DNA of 64,000 nt, taken from Bostrychus sinensis (taxonomy: Eukaryota > Chordata > Actinopteri > Gobiiformes > Eleotridae). A program made the position numbers and the translations under genes. The notes under the pieces were generated by a model that worked only from the letters and a program-made list of their open reading frames with translations, searched no databases and was not told where the DNA came from. The stretch spans positions 2,937,407-3,001,406 of the forward strand of contig CM036247.1 of the NCBI GenBank assembly GCA_020698575.1, in the 5' to 3' direction. Each line of letters starts with the position of its first letter. Position 1 is the stretch's first letter. Below are positions 45,697-55,900 of the stretch, one piece after another.

Positions 45697-47233
45697 CAGA
45701 GGTCGTTTATAGGCGGACCGCGACCCAGATGCCCTCCCATCCGGACCCGAACCTCTGTCACACTCCGCGGACCCGAACCCGTTCAGCCTCTCTCAGAGCG
45801 CGTCAACAGCATCGTATCCTGCTGCTTTAAAACTTTAACATGAACAGTGCGGGGTGTTTTCTGTTACTGTCCAACAAAATGAGAGGAGGAGGTCCAGACT
45901 GAGTGCGGAGGGACAGGACTGTTCCCTTTACAACAGACTGAAGTTTTGTTTTTGCAGAGCAGCGAGAGAGTCCTTCTGTCCCACAGCTCACCCCTCTCCT
46001 CTCGGTGTCCCTCTGTCCCACAGCTCACCCCTCCCCTCTCGGTGTCCCTCTGTCCCACAGCTCACCTCTCTCCTCTCGGTGTCCCTCTGTCCCACAGCTC
46101 ACCTCTCTCCTCTCGGTGTCCCTCTGTCCCACAGCTCACCCCTCTCCTCTCGGTGTCTCTCTGTCCCACAGCTCACCCCTCTCCTCTCGGTGTCCCTCTG
46201 TCCCACAGCTCACCCCTCTCCTCTCGGTGTCTGTCCCTCTGTCCCACAGCTCACCCCTCTCCTCTCGGTGTCCCTCTGTCCCACAGCTCACCTCTCTCCT
46301 CTCGGTGTCCCTCTGTCCCACAGCTCACCTCTCTCCTCTCGGTGTCCCTCTGTCCCACAGCTCACCTCTCTCCTCTCGGTGTCCCTCTGTCCCACAGCTC
46401 ACCCCTCTCCTCTCGGTGTCTCTCTGTCCCACAGCTCACCCCTCTCCTCTCGGTGTCCCTCTGTCCCACAGCTCACCCCTCTCCTCTCGGTGTCTGTCTC
46501 TCTGTCCCACAGCTCACCCCTCTCCTCTCGTTGTCTGTCCCTCTGTCCCACAGCTCACCCCTCTCCTCTCGTTGTCCCTCTGTCCCACAGCTCACCCCTC
46601 TCCTCTCGGTGTCCCTCTGTCCCACAGCTCACCCCTCTCCTCTCGGTGTCTCTCTGTCCCACAGCTCACCCCTCTCCTCTCGGTGTCCCTCTGTCCCACA
46701 GCTCACCCCTCTCCTCTCGGTGTCTGTCTCTCTGTCCCACAGCTCACCCCTCTCCTCTCGTTGTCTGTCCCTCTGTCCCACAGCTCACCCCTCTCCTCTC
46801 GGTGTCCCTCTGTCCCACAGCTCACCCCTCTCCTCTCGGTGTCTGTCCCTCTGTCCCACAGCTCACCTCTCTCCTCTCGGTGTCTGTCCCTCTGTCCCAC
46901 AGCTCACCCCTCTCCTCTCGGTGTCCCTCTGTCCCACAGCTCACCCCTCTCCTCTCGGTGTCCCTCTGTCCCACAGCTCACCCCTCTCCTCTCGGTGTCT
47001 GTCCCTCTGTCCCACAGAGGACAGAGCTGCCTCATATTCACCAGAGAATTAAGAGGAAACCTGTGTTTGAGGCGCAGTACGTTCCACTTTAGTTTTAATG
47101 GGTGAATCGTCTCCTGTGTAAAAGCAGACAGAAAATCTTGCGTGTGACGCTATCAACCAATCAGATCTGAGGATTTGGAAACATATGGAGCGGTGACTGT
47201 GAGACAGACAGCGGAGAAATGAGAGAGACAGAT
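45697..47233. mobile_element. Second copy of hAT-like element, 3' truncated
   Basis: It matches 22309 to about 23593, starts with the same CAGAGGTCG, and is also preceded by ctctacaa. It is cut at 47233 by a CCCAGCA-type MITE. Confidence 0.6.
45972..47017. repeat. 37-bp polypyrimidine minisatellite, ~28 units
   Basis: Same unit as 22578-23375 but longer, with more 4-bp expanded units and 'acctctctcc' variants. Open frames through it (45854-47105) are artefacts. Confidence 0.97.
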
Positions 47234-47400
47234 CCCAGCAAACATTGATATCTGGGCCCCATATGGGTTATGTCTGGGCAGTGTGGGTTTCATATGGGCA
47301 TGGGCTGTCAATGGGCAATTTATGTGGGTCCCATATAGGTTTCATAATGAGGGACCCATATAGTTAAAAAAGTATGGGGCCTTCATGGGATGTATGTGGG
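47234..47400. mobile_element. CCCAGCA-type MITE fragment
   Basis: It starts cccagcaaacattgatatct and continues with 'catatggg/tatgtggg' words, a common fish MITE style. The matching right end was not found. Confidence 0.4.
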
Positions 47401-48096
47401 AAAATTGTGTCATGCTTAAATTATACTGTGCTATGAAACTTTTAAAAGTAGTTATAAAATTGTTGAAGGTCACTATTAAGAATATTAAGGATCTAATAAA
47501 TTTAAACAATCCTAAAGTTTTTAACTTTTATTATAACAATGGGCACTTTACCTCTTCTTATTAACTATGCAAAATAAAAATTGTAATTCAGAATTAGTGT
47601 TTTAAACAAGATGGGACCCTTGGAGATATGTTATCAGCCACTGTGGCCTTCCGCAGTATAATATAGTTCATGTGCAGCGTTTGTGTTGAGCCCTCTTTAA
47701 GGCAGGTCGTATCACCATTGAGGTCAACAGTCATCATATCCTACACGTATTTGCTAAAATTGACTGATAATATATAAAAATGTAACAGTTAGACAGATTT
47801 TAATATAAATAAGAAAAAATCCCGCTCTGGCGGAAGGATACCGTGTCCATCACTTGAAGACGAACGGCATCTAACGGCAGTTGCCATTTTCAACAGCTGG
47901 TTATCGGAGAGAAAAAGGAGGTAAATGCACATTTTCATGAATCTTGTCTTTATTGTTTGTTGTTTTAGCACGGGGAACGTTGTTTACTGTTCAAATTAGT
48001 CTGTTTAACGGTAATAGTTGTCTAAGTTATCTTTATTTTTAAAAAACTGCATTATCACGGTGGGCACGATATCAGTGAATGGTTCAAAAATGTCTC
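47401..48096. other. No gene recognised
   Basis: AT-rich sequence. One short minus-strand frame (47789-47971) without motifs. Confidence 0.4.
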
Positions 48097-48683
48097 CTAA
48101 AATTACTACCAAAAAGTACAAAATGTCAAGCTACATATTAGCAATGAGGCACTGAATACTTGCACCTTTAGTAACCAGACTAAATTTAAACACCAAAATG
48201 ATGTGATCACATTTGATTCAGGTATCATTTTGTCAAAAGTAAACTAGAATTCCTGCACAAGTTAAGGCTCCTCCCCAGCCATGGGATGTTCCTGTCCACA
48301 GATTTGGAGAAAACCCTCACTGTTACAGCTCATTTAGATCCAGAGCTTTGTTCAAGACTCACTCTGCATAGAAATATTTAGCTAAGAGTTTTCTTATTTT
48401 GCTCTAAGGCAGGGCCCTGGGGCCAGAACTGGCCCCTCAGTCAAGTCCTTCAATAATATATCAGTCATTAAACTGTTCATGCAGCAGTTTGTGACACTGT
48501 GTGTCTCTAAAGCCAGAAGCAGAACTATAACCTTCTGACAACAAATTGGAAAATATAGGTTTTTTTTAACCTTCAGTCAGATCAGAACAGTTTCTTCTAA
48601 AAGGTACAATAATATAATACACTATATATTATTATTGTGTACGTGGTGTCCCACAGAGAAGTGTCCAGAGGAATCCCTGCTCT

Positions 48684-50013
48684 TCAGTCCAAGCAGAGTT
48701 CATGACCACAGAGAGACCAGCGGTGTCTGGAGAAACAGAAAACTATGTCAGAAAAAACAAAAAACACTAAAAATAATTAATGCACCATTAAATTTGTATA
48801 ATTAAAGTCCAGTTTGTCTCCAGTAAACTCAGTCCTCAGTCTGTCAGAGCTCTCCTGTGGAGTCCCACTCCAGAATCAGGACCAACTGTGACCCGCAGTG
48901 AGCTCCAATAACAGGACCCCACTCAGGGCCAGGACAGGGAGGCTGCAGTTCCCAAACGCCCCACCAGGAGGCGCTGTCAGTGCCTCTGAGTGAACATAAA
49001 CACTCCAGCTCTGACTGTCACTGAGGGCCCAGTCCATTGCATCAATATCTAAAAAGTCAGCTAAAGACTTCTGTTTCTTACCAGTGCTTTATCTGCAGAG
49101 CGGCTGTGACCTGTTGTATTTGTCTGTTTGTTATGGGCCTCATGTTGTAGTATTTTTATCATCAGTCACAGACGACATAATGTGTTTTCATCACTAACTG
49201 TCCAGGGTTTATCCACCTCAGGCCCATAGCAGGGTCAGACTCCAGTCATAGCCACATTTCTAACACATATTCATTTATTAAACCACAGAGAACATTCTGC
49301 AAACCCAATTTATCAACTTTTATATTTCTCCAGTTGACACAGGTCTTTGGATTTAGAGGAGACTTGGTCAGAGTCTGATGGGACGTTCTGGATCACACAA
49401 AAAATGCGACTGATCCCTTTAAAGAGGTCACTCAGATTAAACAACATTGAGCAAATATTTAAATATTTACTTTGCTTCTTCTGGGCTGAAATCCTTACGT
49501 ATGACCATGGAGGCCGCTCTGGTCAGTGCAGGTTCTCTGTTCACACTCACACATCTGATGGGACACTCTGGATCAGAGTGACGTCTGTGCCGGGTCAAGA
49601 AGGAGTGGTCCCTACAAAGAAACAACAATATTAATAAAAAAGTAATGTTGTATGGTTTAGAGACAGAGACTCGGAGGAGCAGACAGGAGCAGAGCTGCAG
49701 ATGTTTGTTCTGTTCATGACGAGGATGACAGGGTTAGTTCATGAGTCCATCAGATGATTGTTCAGTGGCTAACCCTGAAGAGTACACCTTTGTACTTCAG
49801 TTCTTCTCAGCTGAGGAACATTAAAACCTCTTGGACAGAATTGTAGCTAATTGTTCCTGATAATGTTGCAGCTCTCTTAGACTCATTAGATTCCTGTGAG
49901 AAAGATCAGAACTCATCAGAGCATGTACCTGTGTTCAGTGAGGAGAGACAAATCATCTTTAGCAGACCCAGTGTCCACAAGGGGGCGCTGTCTGTCTTTC
50001 ATCTTCAGAGTCA
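48684..50013 (-). pseudogene. Small three-exon gene of unknown function, unit C
   Basis: Exons 50013-49929, a second exon from 49611, and 48726-48684 mirror unit B. A 9-10-base deletion near 49510 removes the exon-2 donor used in A and B. A strong alternative gtaagg donor follows at about 49499. The Gypsy insertion at 50233 lies in the first intron, and no 5' untranslated exon copy follows, so expression is doubtful. Confidence 0.25.
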
Positions 50014-50232
50014 CTGCAGAGAAAACACAGAGGGTTGTTCAGCCTCCAAAGTCAAAATAAAAGAATCTGAAACTGGACACAGAGAGCAGTGACTCAGCTC
50101 AGATCAACTCTAACACATCCTCATCCTCACACTTTTATCACAACACTACACAACACGCTTTATAAATCTAAAACACACAACTGAAAGACTTTCTCTGTTT
50201 GGTGTAAACTCTGTCCACCACAATACTGCAGA

Positions 50233-51241
50233 TGTAGTAGGTTGAAAAAACGCTACATCTTATGTTTTGTATTGAAACAGACACCCCCTCTATTTTTTTG
50301 TATTAACACTAATGTGTCATCAAGTTATGGGTGCTATACACATCCACACCAGTAGATGGTGCTGTTAGCAGTATTGTGGAAAGTAGAGGGACGAGGCGCA
50401 GGTGCAGCTTCAGAATTAAACAAGCTATGGCCTGACTAACACGTCTCCTCTCCGTCTTATCCACAGGTATGATTCTACAACTTATTTTATTAACTTAAAC
50501 TTGGTCCTAAAGTGTTGTAAAGCATGTATAAAGGTTGTGAACCAACTGTGAGTGTTTAAGAGTGTCTAGTTTTGGTAAGAGATGTATATTTGTACTGCGC
50601 ATGTAGTTTAGTTTCTACCGCGAGTCCACCATTGTTCAGTAGCAGATTATTAAGGAGTAAAGAGTTGTATATGAAGCCTTACTCAAGCAATGTAACTTGC
50701 TAAAGCGCTTTGTAACATGTTATAGTGAGTTTGGGTTGTATAGAGGGTAATAATTGTCCAAGTTGAAGGCAGACCGCCATGCCTCGTGTTCGCGTAGTTC
50801 ACGTAGAAAATGTTTTGCCGCCTTTCAGTGGCGCATTTCCTTTTATGTGGCCGAACTGCTTGTGTGTGTATGTAGAGGGACAATTAGAGAGACATGCTAT
50901 AAAATACGTATGCAAATGGAACCAGAGTGTAGATTAGATACTGTGTTGCACTATATGTATTTTTATTTGCGTTATTTGTCTATTGTGGATTTGGTTTACA
51001 TGTGTTGTCAAAGATGAGTTTATTTGGTTGTGTTTATTATTTTATGAATTATTGTGTATTGTGAAACTGTTATGAATGAGTGAATGAGTCAGAATTAAAC
51101 AAGCTATGGCCTGAGTAACACGTCTCCTCTCCGTCTTATCCACAGCCATAGCTGCACCACACCTTTAGGCTACACAGTCTAACCTTAGCTGTGTGCCACT
51201 TGCTACCGCCCAGCTATCCCCTAGGGCTGGCGCCGGTAACA
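50233..51241 (+). repeat. 5' LTR of Gypsy element (1009 bp)
   Basis: TG...CA ends. It contains a 57-bp internal direct repeat (50410-50466, 51089-51145), each copy with attaaa and ending in 'cttatccacag'. The short frames inside (50683-51017) are incidental and repeat in the 3' LTR. Confidence 0.95.
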
Positions 51242-51243
51242 AT

Positions 51244-51261
51244 TGGGGGCTCGTCCGGGAT
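51244..51261 (+). other. Primer binding site, tRNA-Pro type
   Basis: TGGGGGCTCGTCCGGGAT, 2 bases after the LTR, equals the well-known tRNA-Pro primer site of murine leukaemia virus. Confidence 0.9.
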
Positions 51262-51383
51262 TCATGTAGTGAAAGCAACTGCCTGGTGAAGAGTGCAAGT
51301 ACAGCGTTCGAGGTGTTTAGCACTTCAGGGAAGGCTCCAGCCACGTGTGTCATCCAGAGAGTGTATACCACCTTCGAAACGTC

Positions 51384-52952
51384 ATGGCCACTAAAGCACC
51401 ACGGCGGGAGCTGATCGTAAAGATCCAGAGACAGCTTTCTAGTTTGAGTACAGGTCAGCTACAAGTCATCATCCGCTCCATCGATGACGGCAGCATCACA
51501 GCCTCCATTGATGAGTTAAGTGACACAGACTTGTATGAGATAATCGTCGACTACCTGAGAAGTGACAAGTTAAGGTCACTGGAGGATGAAGGCATGTCGC
51601 AACTGCTCCTCCTAAATGATTTGATCACTGATCTACTGCAGCCTACAGATACCACACCGACTGGAGACGAGGAACCAGCCCATGTCCAGAGGGAAGACCC
51701 ACTCATGCTTCCTATCCCATCAACCCCAGCACCTGTTCACCCACATACACACCCAGTCACCCCTCCCCGAGACATCTCTATCCCTTCATCACCCCAGCCT
51801 AATGACCGTTCCCATAACCCATTACCCTTATCACCACAGAACCGCAGCTCTTCTCCAGGAGAGGACAGAGACATTGTTACACCACCAAGAAGTCTCACCG
51901 CTCCACCCCAACCTACAAAAACTGTTGGTCCTCCTCTGAGTGAGGCTAGTCCGTCCTCCAGCTTGAGAAATCAGGTATTGAGTCTTAGTGATGTCGCAAG
52001 TCTGCTCCCACGCAGAGAGTTTAAACTCCATGGTGGACAGATTTCAGACACTGGTTCTGATGTTTCTTATGGTAACCTGTGTAAACAAATTAATGAAGGT
52101 TTACAAGAAGGGTTTACCGAGTCAGAGGTAATAAGAAGTGTACTTAGAATCACAAAACCTTGTACATTTAGAGACATGTTAACCAACAAAGGTGATTTAA
52201 ATGTTGATGAGCTTAAGAGGTTTCTTCGCTCTCACATTCGTGACAAAAACAGTACTGAGCTTTTTCAAGAGCTAAGTAATGCTAAACAGTTAGACAAAGA
52301 GAGTCCACAACAGTTTTTGTACAGAATAATGGGTTTAAAGCAACGTGTTATTTTTGAGTCTCAACAAGCTGGTACTGGTTTTAACTATGATGTGAAACTT
52401 GTACAAGGTACTTTTCTCCATACACTGTATCAGGGGTTAAATGAGAAAAATTATTATGTAAGACGTGAATTAAAACCCATCCTTCATGACTTGCAAGTTA
52501 GTGATGACTTCTTATTAGAACAAATCACAAAGTCTACAAGTGAAGAAACAGAAAGACAGAAAAGACTGGGTACAACTGTTAAAGCTAAAACAGTGACTGT
52601 TGCAACCCTTGACAGCGGTGATGGGACTAAAGACAGGAATGTTGACAAAGAGCGACAGACTCAACAAGATGCTATTAGAGATCTAACCGCACAAGTGTCC
52701 TCATTGACCAAACATCTAGCCCAAATCACCAGACCACCTGACAACACCACACCTGTTGACTCCAGTTCTTTGAGACACAGCTCACGGGTACCAGTGGAAA
52801 CACGGGGCAGATGCAAGTCATGTGTACAACAAAACAAAGCCACTTGCCATCATTGTTTTGTATGCGGTCAAGTAGGACACAGGGCCATAGGCTGTCTACA
52901 ACAGAAGGTGTCGGGAAACGTGTCATGGTCGCTGGAGAGGGGCAGCCAGTGA
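51384..52952 (+). CDS. gag: Gag polyprotein of Gypsy element (522 aa)
   Basis: Structural capsid protein that packages the element RNA in cytoplasmic particles. I choose the ATG at 51384 (MATKAPRRELIVKI) over one at 51345: it begins the helical N-terminal domain and has a better context (gtcatgg). Order: helical N-terminal domain about 1-95, Pro/Ser-rich linker about 100-205, capsid-like helical domain about 210-410, basic/polar region, then one CCHC zinc knuckle, CFVCGQVGHRAIGC, near residue 495. The stop TGA (52950-52952) lies inside the frameshift hairpin. Confidence 0.92.
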   Translation: MATKAPRRELIVKIQRQLSSLSTGQLQVIIRSIDDGSITASIDELSDTDLYEIIVDYLRSDKLRSLEDEGMSQLLLLNDLITDLLQPTDTTPTGDEEPAHVQREDPLMLPIPSTPAPVHPHTHPVTPPRDISIPSSPQPNDRSHNPLPLSPQNRSSSPGEDRDIVTPPRSLTAPPQPTKTVGPPLSEASPSSSLRNQVLSLSDVASLLPRREFKLHGGQISDTGSDVSYGNLCKQINEGLQEGFTESEVIRSVLRITKPCTFRDMLTNKGDLNVDELKRFLRSHIRDKNSTELFQELSNAKQLDKESPQQFLYRIMGLKQRVIFESQQAGTGFNYDVKLVQGTFLHTLYQGLNEKNYYVRRELKPILHDLQVSDDFLLEQITKSTSEETERQKRLGTTVKAKTVTVATLDSGDGTKDRNVDKERQTQQDAIRDLTAQVSSLTKHLAQITRPPDNTTPVDSSSLRHSSRVPVETRGRCKSCVQQNKATCHHCFVCGQVGHRAIGCLQQKVSGNVSWSLERGSQ

Positions 52953-52974
52953 CCGAGACAGCCCAAGTGCCCCC
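52913..52974 (+). promoter_or_regulatory. -1 ribosomal frameshift signal between gag and pol
   Basis: GGGAAAC (52913-52919) is in the correct phase (G GGA AAC in the gag frame). After a 7-nt spacer comes a 9-bp stem (GGTCGCTGG 52927-52935 with CCAGTGACC 52946-52954, one G-U pair) around a 10-nt loop. Loop bases GGGGC (52939-52943) can pair with GCCCC at 52969-52973, making an H-type pseudoknot. Slippage leads directly into the pol frame (CGT GTC ATG GTC). GGGAAAC is a known slippery site in type D simian retroviruses. Confidence 0.85.
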
Positions 52975-55900
52975 AGTAACTAATAGTCATCCCAAACCTG
53001 CACAATCACAGTCAACTCGTCCCCCACCAAAGCCAAGAAAAAGACTTGCACAGCTCATTGGTAAAAGATGCATGGTTTCATGTGCTCTCAATGGAGCTCC
53101 AATTCAAATGCTACTTGATTCAGGTGCTCAAGTGACTATGGTGGGAAGAGCATGGATGAAAAAGACATTACCTCACATTCCCATTCAACCACTCGAATCC
53201 CTCCTGTCAGACCAACCCCTTGAAATCTCTGCTGCAAACGGTACTGATGTTTCTTTTGAGGGGTGGGCAGACATGGAACTTCAGGTTAGAAGTGAGAATC
53301 ATGGGCATGTCACTATACAAGTTCCTATTTTAGTCACCCAAAACTGTCTTAATCATCCCATCTTAGGCAGTAATGTTATTGTTGAAATGATTAAAGCTAA
53401 CAAAGACACTGATACAGACATCACAGGTCTACTTAAAGAAGCTTTAAGTGTCAATGATAGCACAGTTGATGCGTTGGTATCTGCACTTGAGTTGTTAACT
53501 CCAGCTGAAAACTGTATTGAGTGTAATGTAAAAACTGGTAAGAAGGGAGTAGTGTTACCAGCGGGCCAAATCTGTGAAATTAGGTGCAGAGTGAGAGAAT
53601 GGCCAGCAGGTGGTGCAATGCTTTTTCAGCCCAATGCAGAGTACAACTGTCCTGATGGTTTAGAGTTATTTCCTGCTTTAGTAGATGTCCCTAGTGGGTT
53701 AACAAAGACTGTCAAAATCCCTATACAGAACACCACTAGACATGACATTTACCTTCCAAAGAGAACTGTTTTGGGAACACTAGAAGAAGTCACTGAAGTA
53801 AGACCAGTCAACTGTGTTTCAGACATCTCAGAGTCAAAACACCAATCCCATGTAAACACATGTTCTGTCAATCTCAGTTTTAACCAGAAAAATGGTGACA
53901 AATGCCAAACAAAGGACACCAGATGGCATCCACCAGTGGATTTGTCACATTTGAAGGAGGATGAGCAAAGGATTGTAAGAGACATGTTGTTTGAAGAGTC
54001 AGATGTTTTTGCTAAAGGTGATTCAGACATTGGCTGTATCCCGAGTCTGCAACTCAAAATAAATCTCACAGACAATGTACCAGTCCAAACATCTTACAAC
54101 TCGATTCCAAAACCTTTGTACAAGGAGATCAAAGAATATGTTCAGAAACTGCTAGACCACGGCTGGATTAGGAAGTCCACGTCACCCTATTCTTCACCAG
54201 TGGTCTGCGTGAGAAAAAAAGACATGACTTTACGCTTGTGTGTTGATTTTCGGGGTTTAAATCGAAAAACTATCCCTGATCGTCATCCACTCCCACGCAT
54301 TCAGGACCTGCTGGATAACCTGGGGGGCTACTCATGGTTCTCAATACTTGACCAAGGCAGTGCTTACCACCAAGGCTTTGTAGAAGAAAACTCCAGACAC
54401 CTGACCGCCTTCAGCACACCTTGGGGGTTGTATGAGTGGACCCGCCTTCCATTTGGCCTTACCAACGCCCCAGCGGCCTTTCAAAGATGCATGGAGGGGG
54501 TACTTGAGGGGTTAAGGGATGAGTGTTGTTCTCCTTACTTAGATGACGTGTTATGTTATTCTAAGACTTTCCTTGACCACGTAAGTGACCTGAGACGTGT
54601 CCTGCACCGACTCAGAGAACATGGTGTTAAATTACGCCCTAACAAATGTGAGTTCTTTAAACGCCAAATCAGGTACGTTGGTCGTCTTGTCACTAAAGAA
54701 GGTGTTCAGATAGACCCCAAAGATCTTGAAGCCGTTAATCAGCTCAGAGACAGGGAGCCAAAGAATGTTGGAGAAGTAAGAGCTCTCCTTGGCTTCTTAG
54801 GCTACTACCGAACATTCATACAAGACTTCTCAAGGTTAGCGAGACCACTGTTTAAACTTGTTGAATGTCCCGGGGGCTTAGTTCACAGGTCCACTAAAGA
54901 TAGACCTAACAAGTCTAAGCAGAGCGGTAATAATAGTGGTCAACTTCACTCCAAGACACCTGTTAACTGGACACAAGAACACAGTGCGGTAGTGTCACAC
55001 TTTGTTGATATGCTAACTAGTCCACCTATTTTGGCATACCCAGACTTTAACTTGCCTTTTGTCCTCCATACAGACGCCTCTAACGAAGGGCTTGGGGCTG
55101 TACTTTATCAGCAACAGGGGAACAAACTGCGTGTTATTGCTTACGGTTCTAGGACTCTAACGCCTGCTGAAAAAAACTATCACTATCATTCCGGCAAGCT
55201 TGAGTTTCTCGCGCTCAAGTGGGCGATCTGTGACAAATTTAGGGATTACCTGTATTACGCACCCACTTTCACCGTATTCACAGACAATAATCCCCTCACA
55301 TACGTTTTGAGCACAGCCAAGTTAAATGCAGTTGGGCATCGCTGGGTGGGTGAGCTGGCGGACTTTCATTTTACCATTAAGTATCGTCCTGGCAAGTCAA
55401 ACACAGATGCTGATACACTGTCCAGATATCCAGTTAAATTGCAAGATCATCTCTCTGAATACACAGAGACAATGCCTCCAGAAGTTATTTCTGCCATTTG
55501 GCAAGGGGACAAAGCAATGCAAAACAGTGATGTCCCATGGGTTGCTGCTTTGCAGTTACACACAAATGCAAATGACACACCCACAGAAGGAACACCTGTA
55601 TTCTCACCTGAAGACATCAGAACAGCTCAAAAAGAAGACGCTTCAATCTGGGAGATGATTCAGTTGAAAAAGAGAGGATGGAATCCTAATGAAAAGGACA
55701 AGAAACAAATGACACGTGACACACGAAGACTCGTACATGAATGGAATAAACTGAAGTTTGACAAAGGACTATTGTACAGGTGTACTGGACAAAGAAAACA
55801 GTTAATTCTTCCCAATAAACTAAGAAAAACTGTTCTGAAACAATTGCATGACGATATGGGACATGTAGGTGCCGACAAGGTCATTCACTTAGCAAGAGAA

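Larger units (their letters stand above)
37317..48096. repeat. Segmental tandem unit B (~10.8 kb)
   Basis: It starts 'ctaaaattactaccaaaaag', as unit C does at 48097, giving a period of 10,780 bp. It includes all blocks of A plus a roughly 1.3-kb leading block shared only with C. Confidence 0.85.

Noticed and set aside
51345..51383. Upstream ATG for Gypsy gag
   Set aside because: The ATG at 51384 starts the conserved-looking helical domain and has the better start context; the 13 extra residues look like leader sequence.
52811..52918. ATG-initiated start for pol at 52811
   Set aside because: It overlaps gag upstream of a perfect slippery site; Gag-Pol fusion by frameshift explains expression better.
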